14,569 nt of DNA from Gallionella sp. UBA6045 (GTDB lineage: Bacteria > Pseudomonadota > Gammaproteobacteria > Burkholderiales > Gallionellaceae): the NCBI GenBank assembly GCA_002429165.1, contig DIYV01000095.1, forward strand, positions 1 to 14,569, in the 5' to 3' direction. A program made the position numbers and the translations under genes. Position 1 is the first letter of the stretch, and every line of letters begins with the position of its first letter. Shown piece after piece: positions 1 through 7,740 of the stretch. A model generated the notes under the pieces. It ran no database searches. It was not told where the DNA came from and was given only the letters and a program-made list of their open reading frames with translations.

Positions 1-432
1 GCCAGCGTGAAGCTGCCGAAAGATGGTAAAGTATTCATCAGCGTGCGCGAAGCCGACAAATCCGGGGTGGTGGAAATTGCCCGTTCGCTGGTGCAGCTCG
101 GGTTTACCCTGCGGGCAACGCGGGGCACGGCGGCGGTGATCAGCGCGGCGGGCATTGCGGTGGACGTGGTAAACAAAGTCGCCGAGGGCCGTCCGCATGT
201 CGTGGACATGATCAAGAACCGCGAGGTCAGTCTTATCATCAACACGGTGGACAGCAAGCCGTCCGTGATGCGCGATTCCTATTCCATCCGGCACGCTGCC
301 CTGCAAGGCCGGGTAACGTATTACACTACACTGGCCGGGGCTCGCGCCGCCTGTGTCGGGATGCAGCATTTGACCGATCTGAGCGTTTATGATTTGCAGA
401 GTCAGCACAAAAGACTAACATCTGGTCACTAG
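1..432 (+). CDS. carB: Carbamoyl-phosphate synthase large subunit, C-terminal part (5' end outside window)
   Basis: This is the last 143 codons of the large subunit of carbamoyl-phosphate synthase, which makes carbamoyl phosphate for pyrimidine and arginine synthesis. The visible part is the allosteric MGS-like domain. It has the family run KVFISVREADK, the strand-loop FTLRATRGTA, then NKVAEGRPHVVDMIKN and SLIINTV, all typical of the effector-binding fold that senses UMP, IMP and ornithine in the enteric enzyme. The reading frame is open from base 1 and the GTG at 7 is only an internal Val, so the gene starts upstream of the window. It ends at a TAG at 430-432. The stop codon lies inside the first arm of a heptad repeat that fills the spacer to greA. 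The family assignment is secure; the ATP-grasp domains cannot be seen here. Confidence 0.93.
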   Translation, partial: ASVKLPKDGKVFISVREADKSGVVEIARSLVQLGFTLRATRGTAAVISAAGIAVDVVNKVAEGRPHVVDMIKNREVSLIINTVDSKPSVMRDSYSIRHAALQGRVTYYTTLAGARAACVGMQHLTDLSVYDLQSQHKRLTSGH

Positions 433-572
433 TTGTTGGTTTTTGGTTAATATGAATAACGCGAGCATTGCATGGCCATTCGGCCAAGCTGGAAAAATAC
501 TCCGGCAAGTCGCTGGTCAAGCGACAGCACCAACTAACGAACAACGTCTAACGACTAATAACTGACGATCAA
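429..572. repeat. Heptad-periodic inverted repeat in the carB-greA spacer
   Basis: The right arm (531-572) is six consecutive 7-mers: CAACTAA, CGAACAA, CGTCTAA, CGACTAA, TAACTGA, CGATCAA. The left arm (429-449) is CTAGTTG, TTGGTTT, TTGGTTA, which is close to the reverse complement of the right-arm consensus CGACTAA. For example, GTTGGT at 435-440 complements ACCAAC at 529-534, and GTTGTT at 432-437 complements AACAAC at 540-545. Between the arms are small hairpins: TGGCC/GGCCA (473-477/482-486) and CGCT/AGCG (511-514/520-523). The left arm overlaps the carB stop codon and the right arm runs up to the greA ribosome binding site. The periodicity is read directly from the sequence; what it does is unknown. 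Confidence 0.65.
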
Positions 573-584
573 GAGAGTTTCAAT

Positions 585-1061
585 ATGAGTAAAATCCCAT
601 TAACCGTATTGGGCGCAGAGAAATTGCGTGCAGAGTTGCAGAATCTCAAGACGGTAGAACGTCCCAAGGTGATCAGCGCCATTTCTGAAGCGCGCGCGCA
701 GGGCGACCTGTCGGAAAATGCAGAATACGATGCTGCCAAGGAAAAACAGTCGTTTGTCGAAGGCCGTATCGTCGAGCTGGAATTCAAACTGGGCAGTGCG
801 CAGATCATCGATCCCAAATCACTGAACGCCGATGGACGCTGCGTGTTCGGTTCGACCGTGATACTGGAAGACGTAAACAATGGCGATGTCGTTACGTACC
901 AGATCGTCGGTGATGACGAGGCGGATATCAGGCACAGAAAAGTTTCCATCAGTTCCCCGATCGCCCGTGCGCTGATCGGCAAGTACAGCGGCGATATCGC
1001 GGAGGTGCAGGCGCCGGGCGGGGTGCGGGAATATGAAGTCGTAGAGGTTCAGTACATCTAA
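585..1061 (+). CDS. greA: Transcription elongation factor GreA
   Basis: GreA is 158 residues here, the usual length. It rescues backtracked RNA polymerase by stimulating cleavage of the 3' end of the nascent RNA. The N-terminal coiled coil (about residues 12-75) is present. Its tip carries the motif [14 protein letters not shown], with the acidic residues D41 and E44 that position the catalytic metal in the polymerase secondary channel. The C-terminal FKBP-like domain carries the family signature [12 protein letters not shown] near residues 121-132. The ATG at 585 is preceded by a purine-rich stretch AAGAGAG (571-577). The gene lies downstream of carB, as in many betaproteobacteria, but is separated from it by a 152-bp structured spacer. 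It may therefore have its own promoter, although I cannot point to a clear one. Confidence 0.96.
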   Translation: MSKIPLTVLGAEKLRAELQNLKTVERPKVISAISEARAQGDLSENAEYDAAKEKQSFVEGRIVELEFKLGSAQIIDPKSLNADGRCVFGSTVILEDVNNGDVVTYQIVGDDEADIRHRKVSISSPIARALIGKYSGDIAEVQAPGGVREYEVVEVQYI

Positions 1062-1180
1062 AAATCCAAAATTGCGTCGCCATACGTTGTTGTGCTTAAA
1101 AAATCTTGCTCACATATAAGGCATATGCGTCGCTGCGATTTTTTGCGCACGCCTAGTCTGGCTTAGCAATTTTGAATTTT
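1061..1180. repeat. Imperfect palindrome of about 120 bp filling the greA-yhbY spacer
   Basis: The spacer folds back on itself almost end to end, centred near 1120. The outer arms AAAATCCAAAATTGC (1061-1075) and GCAATTTTGAATTTT (1166-1180) match 14 of 15 as reverse complements. Further in, GCCA (1079-1082) faces TGGC, GTGCTTAAAAAATC faces GATTTTTTGCGCAC, and CACATAT (1111-1117) faces ATATGCG with one or two changes and small gaps. The loop is only about 5 nt. greA (plus) and yhbY (minus) converge on it, so it could work as a two-way terminator, since A/T runs lie on both strands. Its length and nested symmetry also fit a miniature palindromic repeat element. The structure is seen; both roles are inference. 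Confidence 0.65.
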
Positions 1181-1197
1181 ACGTCAGTGATACTGGC

Positions 1198-1554
1198 TTA
1201 ACCGCGATTTCCCAATTGCTTCTTGGTCAGCGGCTTCTTGCCTTTGTGGCGCGGCATTTTCTTGATCTCGATCAAATGCGCATCCGGGTTGGGTTGATAG
1301 ATCACCAGAATTTTCCCGATGTGTTGTACCGGAGCGGCGTTGAGTTGTGTGCAGATGGTTTCCAGCATGGTCTCGCGCAGCGCACGATCACCGCCCATGA
1401 CGCGAATTTTGATGAGTTCATGGGTTTTCAGCGTCAGTGCGATTTCTTTCAGCACCGATTCAGTCAAACCCGCGTTGCCTATGATTACCGTCGGACTGAG
1501 GGCATGTGCGCGGCCTTTGAGGGCAAGGCGTTCGGATACGGTAAGAGATAACAT
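1198..1554 (-). CDS. yhbY: CRM-domain ribosome-associated RNA-binding protein YhbY
   Basis: This 118-residue protein is a single CRM (YhbY) domain, a KH-like fold that associates with pre-50S ribosomal particles. It shows the family opening SERLALKGRAHALSPTVIIG. The exposed GxxG-type loop is GNAGLT at about residues 26-31, and the helix LIKIRVMGG follows. The C-terminal tail is strongly basic (MPRHKGKKPLTKKQ), which suits RNA contact. It is slightly longer than the 97-residue E. coli protein because of this tail. The gene runs opposite to its neighbours, with only 36 bp between its start and that of rlmE, so the two ribosome-maturation genes are divergently expressed. No strong Shine-Dalgarno sequence precedes the ATG at 1554. 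Confidence 0.93.
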   Translation of the reverse strand: MLSLTVSERLALKGRAHALSPTVIIGNAGLTESVLKEIALTLKTHELIKIRVMGGDRALRETMLETICTQLNAAPVQHIGKILVIYQPNPDAHLIEIKKMPRHKGKKPLTKKQLGNRG

Positions 1555-1590
1555 GATGAGCTTTCAGATAGAGGGCGGGGATTCTAAACG

Positions 1591-2214
1591 ATGAAGCCTT
1601 CCAAGACCAGCAAACAATGGATGCGCGAGCATGTCAACGACCCTTTTGTGCAACTTGCGCAGAAGGACGGCTACCGCTCCCGCGCGGCATACAAGCTGCT
1701 GGAGATCGACGCCAAGGATCATTTGCTCAAGCCCGGGACCGTGGTGGTGGATCTGGGTGCGACGCCGGGCGGCTGGTCGCAGGTTGCGGCAGCCAAGGTG
1801 GGGCGCGGGGGAAAGGTGATCGCGCTGGATTTGTTGCCGCTCGACCCATTGGCAGGAGTGGATTTCATCCAGGGCGACTTCCGCGAGGATGCCGTGCTTA
1901 AGCAGTTGGAAGGTTTTTTGCACGGCAAGCCGGTGGGACTTGTAATTTCCGATATGGCGCCCAATATGTCAGGCGTGGCCTCGGCAGATCAAGCTCGTGC
2001 CATGCATCTTGCGGAGCTGGCGATGGATTTCGCGCTTGAACACCTGAAGCCGGATGGCAGCTTCCTGGTCAAGGTCTTCCAGGGCGCAGGGTTCGAGGAT
2101 TTCTACAAGTTGATGCGCAATCGATTTACCCGGGTGGTATCGCGCAAGCCCAAGGCATCACGCGACCGCAGCAGCGAACTTTATTTGCTGGGTAGCGGAA
2201 AGCTTGAGAAATAG
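1591..2214 (+). CDS. rlmE: 23S rRNA 2'-O-methyltransferase RlmE (FtsJ/RrmJ)
   Basis: RlmE methylates the 2'-OH of U2552 in the A loop of 23S rRNA using S-adenosylmethionine, a late step in 50S assembly. At 207 residues it matches the family length. The SAM-binding motif is [11 protein letters not shown] (54-64). The catalytic tetrad of the family aligns as K35 (in SRAAYKLLE), D121 (in [10 protein letters not shown]), K161 (in FLVKVFQG) and E196 (in RSSELYLLG). The upstream region is purine-rich (GAGGGCGGGG) but has no well-spaced ribosome binding site, so translation may be modest. It lies upstream of ftsH with 61 bp between them, the widespread rlmE-ftsH pair, and is probably cotranscribed with it. 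The ATG at 1591 is the natural start because the conserved N-terminal helix begins at once. Confidence 0.96.
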   Translation: MKPSKTSKQWMREHVNDPFVQLAQKDGYRSRAAYKLLEIDAKDHLLKPGTVVVDLGATPGGWSQVAAAKVGRGGKVIALDLLPLDPLAGVDFIQGDFREDAVLKQLEGFLHGKPVGLVISDMAPNMSGVASADQARAMHLAELAMDFALEHLKPDGSFLVKVFQGAGFEDFYKLMRNRFTRVVSRKPKASRDRSSELYLLGSGKLEK

Positions 2215-2264
2215 GGCAATACATAGTCTAATGACCAACCTCGGCAGCCGTTGAGCGCCGATTT

Positions 2265-2275
2265 AAGGAGTAATC

Positions 2276-2278
<3 letters not shown>
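2265..2278 (+). promoter_or_regulatory. Ribosome binding site that fixes a TTG start for ftsH
   Basis: AAGGAG at 2265-2270 lies 5 nt before the TTG at 2276-2278. The encoded peptide ([13 protein letters not shown]) is the expected FtsH N-terminus leading straight into the first membrane segment. No ATG lies in frame before residue 11, so the TTG is the start. Confidence 0.8.
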
Positions 2279-4183
<1,905 letters not shown>

Positions 4184-4186
4184 AAC

Positions 4187-4267
4187 AGATGCAAGCAGCA
4201 AGGTTCAAGGTACAAGGTAAAAAAGTACCTTGGTTTTCCTTGCATCTTGCGTCTTGTGCTTTGCACC
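4187..4267. repeat. Heptad-periodic inverted repeat in the ftsH-folP spacer
   Basis: The left arm has three adjacent 7-mers, CAAGGTT, CAAGGTA and CAAGGTA (4199-4219). The right side has TTG exactly every 7 bases at 4240, 4247, 4254 and 4261 (TTGCATC, TTGCGTC, TTGTGCT, TTGCACC). A perfect 8-bp stem, CAAGGTAC (4206-4213) with GTACCTTG (4225-4232), closes an 11-nt A-rich loop. Outer pairing is possible between GCAAGG (4198-4203) and CCTTGC (4238-4243), or between AGATGCAA (4187-4194) and TTGCATCT (4240-4247). This is the same architecture as the carB-greA spacer with different sequence. The element ends 8 bases before the folP start. There is no convincing U-tract terminator. Confidence 0.65.
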
Positions 4268-4275
4268 TGCTTTAA

Positions 4276-5118
4276 ATGGTTCTCCGCTGCGGCCGCTTCC
4301 AGTTCGATTTGTCTGGCCCCCTGAACAAGGGGCCTCTGGTCATGGGCATCGTCAACGTCACCCCCGATTCTTTCTCCGACGGCGGGAAACATCTTCAGCG
4401 TGATGCCGCACTGGCGCATGCGCAACAGCTGATCGCCGAGGGTGCGGACATACTCGACATTGGTGGCGAGTCGACGCGCCCCGGTGCCAGGCCGGTCAGC
4501 ATCCAGGAGGAAATGGATCGGGTATTGCCGGTCATCGAGGAATTGCGCGATGCGGCCGTGCCCATCTCGATCGACACTTTCAAACCTGAAGTGATGCTGG
4601 CAGCGGTCGCCGCAGGCGCGCAAATGATCAACGACATTAACGCGCTGCAAGATGCCGCTGCAATGAATGCGGTTGCCGCCAGCCATGTCGCCGTGTGTCT
4701 GATGCACAAACAGGGCAACCCGCAAACCATGCAGGAACAACCCGTTTATCAGAACGTGGTGGCCGAAGTCAGTGCGTTTCTGGGTGAACGCATCGCTGCT
4801 GCCGAAGCCGCGGGCATTCAACGCGATCGTATCGTGATCGACCCGGGCTTTGGGTTTGGCAAGACCTTGGCGCATAATCTGGCCTTGCTTCAGAGATTGA
4901 ATGAACTGACGGCGCTGGGCGTGCCGGTACTGGCGGGTCTTTCGCGCAAGTCCATGCTGGGTGTTTTGACCGGACAGGAAGTGGCGCTGCGTCTGCCAGC
5001 CAGTGTGGCCGCGGCATTGATCGCGGTGCAGCACGGGGCAAACATCGTGCGCGTACATGATGTGCGCGCGACAGTGGATGTTTTGAAAATATGGAATGCG
5101 GTGAAGACTCCTGTGTAA
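4276..5118 (+). CDS. folP: Dihydropteroate synthase
   Basis: FolP condenses 6-hydroxymethyl-dihydropterin pyrophosphate with p-aminobenzoate to give dihydropteroate in folate synthesis. It is the target of sulfonamides. The 280-residue TIM-barrel shows the family signatures: MGIVNVTPDSFSDGG (23-37), DIGGESTRPGA (61-71), SIDTFKPEV (98-106), INDINAL (118-124), DPGFGFGK (189-196), SRKS (223-226) and RVHDV with H261. All pterin- and phosphate-binding motifs look intact. An in-frame stop directly precedes the ATG at 4276, and the next in-frame ATG is inside the first motif, so this start is forced. Nevertheless no Shine-Dalgarno sequence is visible, because the heptad repeat and a TTTAA run occupy that place. 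It lies in the common ftsH-folP-glmM order. Confidence 0.96.
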   Translation: MVLRCGRFQFDLSGPLNKGPLVMGIVNVTPDSFSDGGKHLQRDAALAHAQQLIAEGADILDIGGESTRPGARPVSIQEEMDRVLPVIEELRDAAVPISIDTFKPEVMLAAVAAGAQMINDINALQDAAAMNAVAASHVAVCLMHKQGNPQTMQEQPVYQNVVAEVSAFLGERIAAAEAAGIQRDRIVIDPGFGFGKTLAHNLALLQRLNELTALGVPVLAGLSRKSMLGVLTGQEVALRLPASVAAALIAVQHGANIVRVHDVRATVDVLKIWNAVKTPV

Positions 5119-5122
5119 ATCC

Positions 5123-5163
5123 ATTTCGCGGGTGCATCGCGGAGTTGCGCTGCATCCCGAAAT
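5123..5163 (+). other. Imperfect hairpin in the folP-glmM spacer
   Basis: ATTTCG (5123-5128) pairs with CGAAAT (5158-5163). After one bulged base, GGGTGCA faces TGCATCC with one mismatch, and CGC/GCG pairing continues inside, giving a stem of roughly 15 bp. The sequence after it (TCTGAATTTTAG) has only four T, so it is a weak terminator at best. It may partly separate folP from glmM expression. Confidence 0.4.
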
Positions 5164-5198
5164 TCTGAATTTTAGAGGCGTCCGATGGGAGGGATTGA

Positions 5199-6554
5199 AT
5201 GAGTAGAAAATATTTCGGTACCGACGGTGTACGCGGACGGGTAGGTGAACATCCGATCACGCCACAGTTCGTCATGCATCTGGGCTATGCGGCTGGCAAG
5301 GTGCTGGCAAACATGGGTGACACGCCCGGCGAACGCACGGGCGTGTTGATCGGCAAGGACACGCGCATTTCCGGCTACATGCTGGAATCGGCTCTGGAGG
5401 CCGGTTTGATCGCGGCAGGGATCGATGTGTATCTGGCCGGGCCGGTGCCAACCCCGGCCGTGGCCTATCTGACCCGCGCGTTGCGCCTGCAGGCAGGTAT
5501 CGTGATTTCGGCGTCGCACAATCCGTTCGAGGATAATGGCATCAAGTTTTTCTCGGCTCATGGCACCAAGCTGCCTGACGAAACCGAGCGCGCCATCGAG
5601 GCGGCATTGGATGAGGAAATGCACACCAATTCCTCGGAAGGGCTGGGCAAAGCCAAACGCATCGATGATGCGGTCGGCCGCTATATCGAATTCTGCAAGA
5701 GCACCTTTCCCACAGAGCTGGATTTGCGCGGTCTGAAGATCGTGGTGGACAGCGCGAATGGCGCGACCTACCACATCGCTCGACACGTTTTCCACGAACT
5801 CGGTGCCGATGTCATCGCTATCGGCGCGCAACCGGACGGCAGGAATATCAACGACGGTTATGGCGCGACGGCGCCGGATAATTTGCGCAGGGCGGTGATC
5901 GAGCACAAGGCGGATATCGGCATCGCGCTGGATGGCGACGGCGACAGGCTGGTGATGGCGGACAGCGAGGGCAAGCTCTATGACGGCGACCAGTTGCTGT
6001 ACGTGATCGCCAAACATCGTCAGGCGCAGGGGAAAATGCATGGCGGTGTGGTCGGCACGCTGATGACCAACCTGGCTTTTGAACATGCCATGCAGAAGCT
6101 TGGCATTCCCTTCAAGCGCGCCAAGGTGGGCGACCGCTACGTGATGGAATTATTGCAGCAACAGGGCTGGCAACTCGGCGGGGAAAATTCCGGGCATATC
6201 ATTTGTCTGGACAAGCACAGCACCGGCGACGGCATCATCTCCGCGCTGCAGGTGCTGCATGCATTGCGTGACTATGGACAAAGTCTCGCAGAAGCGGCGG
6301 GAGATTTGCATATGTACCCGCAGGTGCTCATCAATGTGCGGGTAGCCAGGGGCGTGGATTGCCTCGGTCACAATCAGGTAAAGACGGCGGTGTCCGATGC
6401 CGAGCAGGTTCTGGACGGAAAAGGCCGAGTGCTGTTGCGCCCGTCGGGCACCGAGCCTTTATTGCGCGTGATGGTTGAAGGCGAAGACCGGCAACTGGTG
6501 GAACAATCAGCGCAGCGCATCGCTGATGTGGTACGAAAACTGGCAACGAGCTGA
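5199..6554 (+). CDS. glmM: Phosphoglucosamine mutase
   Basis: GlmM interconverts glucosamine-6-phosphate and glucosamine-1-phosphate, the step toward UDP-GlcNAc for peptidoglycan and lipopolysaccharide. The 451-residue protein starts with the signature YFGTDGVRG. The phospho-accepting serine is S106 in ISASHNP (103-109). The magnesium loop is DGDGDR (D245, D247, D249), the sugar loop is GGENSGH, and the phosphate loop of domain 4 is RPSGTEP (414-420). It is full length with all active-site loops intact. GGAGG at 5188-5192 lies 6 nt before the ATG at 5199, a strong ribosome binding site. It is the last plus-strand gene of the ftsH-folP-glmM run. Its TGA is one base from the stop of the opposing gluQ, so the two transcripts must overlap or end inside coding sequence. 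Confidence 0.97.
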   Translation: MSRKYFGTDGVRGRVGEHPITPQFVMHLGYAAGKVLANMGDTPGERTGVLIGKDTRISGYMLESALEAGLIAAGIDVYLAGPVPTPAVAYLTRALRLQAGIVISASHNPFEDNGIKFFSAHGTKLPDETERAIEAALDEEMHTNSSEGLGKAKRIDDAVGRYIEFCKSTFPTELDLRGLKIVVDSANGATYHIARHVFHELGADVIAIGAQPDGRNINDGYGATAPDNLRRAVIEHKADIGIALDGDGDRLVMADSEGKLYDGDQLLYVIAKHRQAQGKMHGGVVGTLMTNLAFEHAMQKLGIPFKRAKVGDRYVMELLQQQGWQLGGENSGHIICLDKHSTGDGIISALQVLHALRDYGQSLAEAAGDLHMYPQVLINVRVARGVDCLGHNQVKTAVSDAEQVLDGKGRVLLRPSGTEPLLRVMVEGEDRQLVEQSAQRIADVVRKLATS

Positions 6555-6555
6555 T

Positions 6556-7452
6556 TCAAACAGGATGTTGCCTGTAGTTCGATAAAACGTTCGTCTTCCA
6601 GTTGGCAATCGCCCATTCCAATAATTGTTCAACCGTTCCGTGTTGTAATTTAGCCGGTGGTACTTGACGTAAAAATACCAGTACATCAAAAAAAGTGGCA
6701 ACCGCGTTGTTTTTTCCGACAGGTTGGGCAAGGGTTTGTTTGCTGAGTTTTTGGCCCTGTGCATTCACAGCGACGGGCAGGTGCATATAGGCCGGGGTGG
6801 TCAGTCCGAGAAGTTGTTGCAAATAGATCTGGCGCGGAGTGGAGTAGAGCAGGTCAGCCCCGCGTATCACATCGGTGATCCCCTGCGCGGCATCGTCCAC
6901 CACTACAGCAAGCTGGTAGGCAAACAATCCGTCGGCGCGCAATACGACGAAATCGCCCACCTCGGTTGCCAAATCCTGTGCGATGTTTCCCTGCATCCTG
7001 TCATTAAAGGCGATACGTGTATCGTTGACGCGCACTCGCCAGGCCCGCGCAACATTGCCTTGCGCCATGCCACTGCGGCAGGTGCCGGGATAGACCAACT
7101 CATCGCCGCGCTGTAACGCGGAGTCTGCGATCTCCTTGCGGCTGCATGCACGGGGATACACCGCGCCGGCATCTTTCAATCGATGAAAAGCCTCTTCGTA
7201 GACGGCAGCGCGCCGGCTTTGGTAAATGATATCTTCATCCCAGTGCAGGCCATACGCTTCCAGCGTGCTGAGGATTTCATCGGCTGCGCCCTTGACGGTA
7301 CGCGGTGTGTCGAGGTCTTCGATGCGCACCAGCCACTTGCCCTGATGATGTTTGGCATCAAGAAAACTGCCGATGGCGGCGACCAAAGAGCCGAAATGGA
7401 GGGGGCCGGTAGGGGAGGGCGCGAAACGCCCCCGATAATCAGAACGTTCCAT
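6556..7452 (-). CDS. gluQ: Glutamyl-Q tRNA(Asp) synthetase
   Basis: GluQ is a GluRS catalytic-domain paralogue that attaches glutamate to the queuosine base at the wobble position of tRNA-Asp. The 298 residues contain only the Rossmann catalytic core, without an anticodon-binding domain. It opens with the modified first signature RFAPSPTGPLHFGSL, has VRIEDLDTPR for glutamate and ATP binding, and carries the KMSKS-like loop KLSKQ (235-239). The zinc knuckle is unusual: the expected CxC reads R101-A102-C103, while Y121 and C125 of the second half are kept. The Arg codon is CGT, one transition from the Cys codon TGT. The rest looks functional, so it is not called a pseudogene. It lies downstream of clpA on the same strand after a 288-bp structured spacer. 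The ATG at 7452 is weakly preceded by AGGT. Confidence 0.93.
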   Translation of the reverse strand: MERSDYRGRFAPSPTGPLHFGSLVAAIGSFLDAKHHQGKWLVRIEDLDTPRTVKGAADEILSTLEAYGLHWDEDIIYQSRRAAVYEEAFHRLKDAGAVYPRACSRKEIADSALQRGDELVYPGTCRSGMAQGNVARAWRVRVNDTRIAFNDRMQGNIAQDLATEVGDFVVLRADGLFAYQLAVVVDDAAQGITDVIRGADLLYSTPRQIYLQQLLGLTTPAYMHLPVAVNAQGQKLSKQTLAQPVGKNNAVATFFDVLVFLRQVPPAKLQHGTVEQLLEWAIANWKTNVLSNYRQHPV

Positions 7453-7493
7453 TACCTACTGTGCAGCCAATCTGATGGGACTGCTAGCCATTT

Positions 7494-7524
7494 CACTTGG
7501 TTGCCAAAATACGGCAACCAAGTG
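7494..7524. repeat. Perfect 12-bp inverted repeat upstream of gluQ
   Basis: CACTTGGTTGCC (7494-7505) and GGCAACCAAGTG (7513-7524) are exact reverse complements separated by the 7-nt AAAATAC. The dyad lies 41 bp upstream of the gluQ ATG, within its probable promoter or leader. Neither strand has a run of T after the stem, so it is not a standard intrinsic terminator. It could be an operator for a dimeric regulator or a stable leader hairpin; the sequence does not decide. Confidence 0.75.
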
Positions 7525-7546
7525 CCTGGTTATGCAGCGTCGCGTG

Positions 7547-7677
7547 CTCGTTCATTCCTCGCCTACCTGTGAGGTATGTCTCGTCATTCACTGCGCGGCT
7601 CCTTGCATCTTGGCTTGCTCGTGACGGTACTGAATCGTTCATTGGAATTCGCGGATTTTGCGGGTTGAACTAACCCG
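7547..7677. repeat. Degenerate direct repeats and short dyads in the gluQ-clpA spacer
   Basis: Three related 10-mers occur: CTCGTTCATT (7547-7556), CTCGTCATT (7580-7588) and ATCGTTCATT (7634-7643). The first two flank a small dyad, TACCT-gtg-AGGTA (7564-7576). CCTTGCATCTTG (7601-7612) recurs exactly in the ftsH-folP spacer (4238-4249). A second dyad, CGGGTT-gaact-AACCCG, spans 7661-7677. An AGGAGG at 7686-7691 is not followed by a usable start codon and reading frame. The 288-bp spacer holds no convincing gene. It looks like a repeat-derived intergenic element, and its role is unknown. Confidence 0.4.
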
Positions 7678-7740
7678 GCCAACAGGAGGTTAGCTCATTG
7701 AAGTTTCATCAAGCGCGGTAGCTGAACAGCAGAAGTTATG

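Noticed and set aside
452..565. A 37-residue frame (MNNASIAWPFGQ...) in the carB-greA spacer
   Set aside because: It has no ribosome binding site, and its C-terminal third is simply translation of the heptad repeat.
429..572. Possible CRISPR array or tandem repeat locus
   Set aside because: Units are 7 nt with no spacers and no cas genes nearby; the architecture is an inverted heptad tract.
7686..7720. Strong AGGAGG in the gluQ-clpA spacer as a hidden small gene
   Set aside because: The following possible starts (TTG at 7700) lead only to a few codons before a stop.
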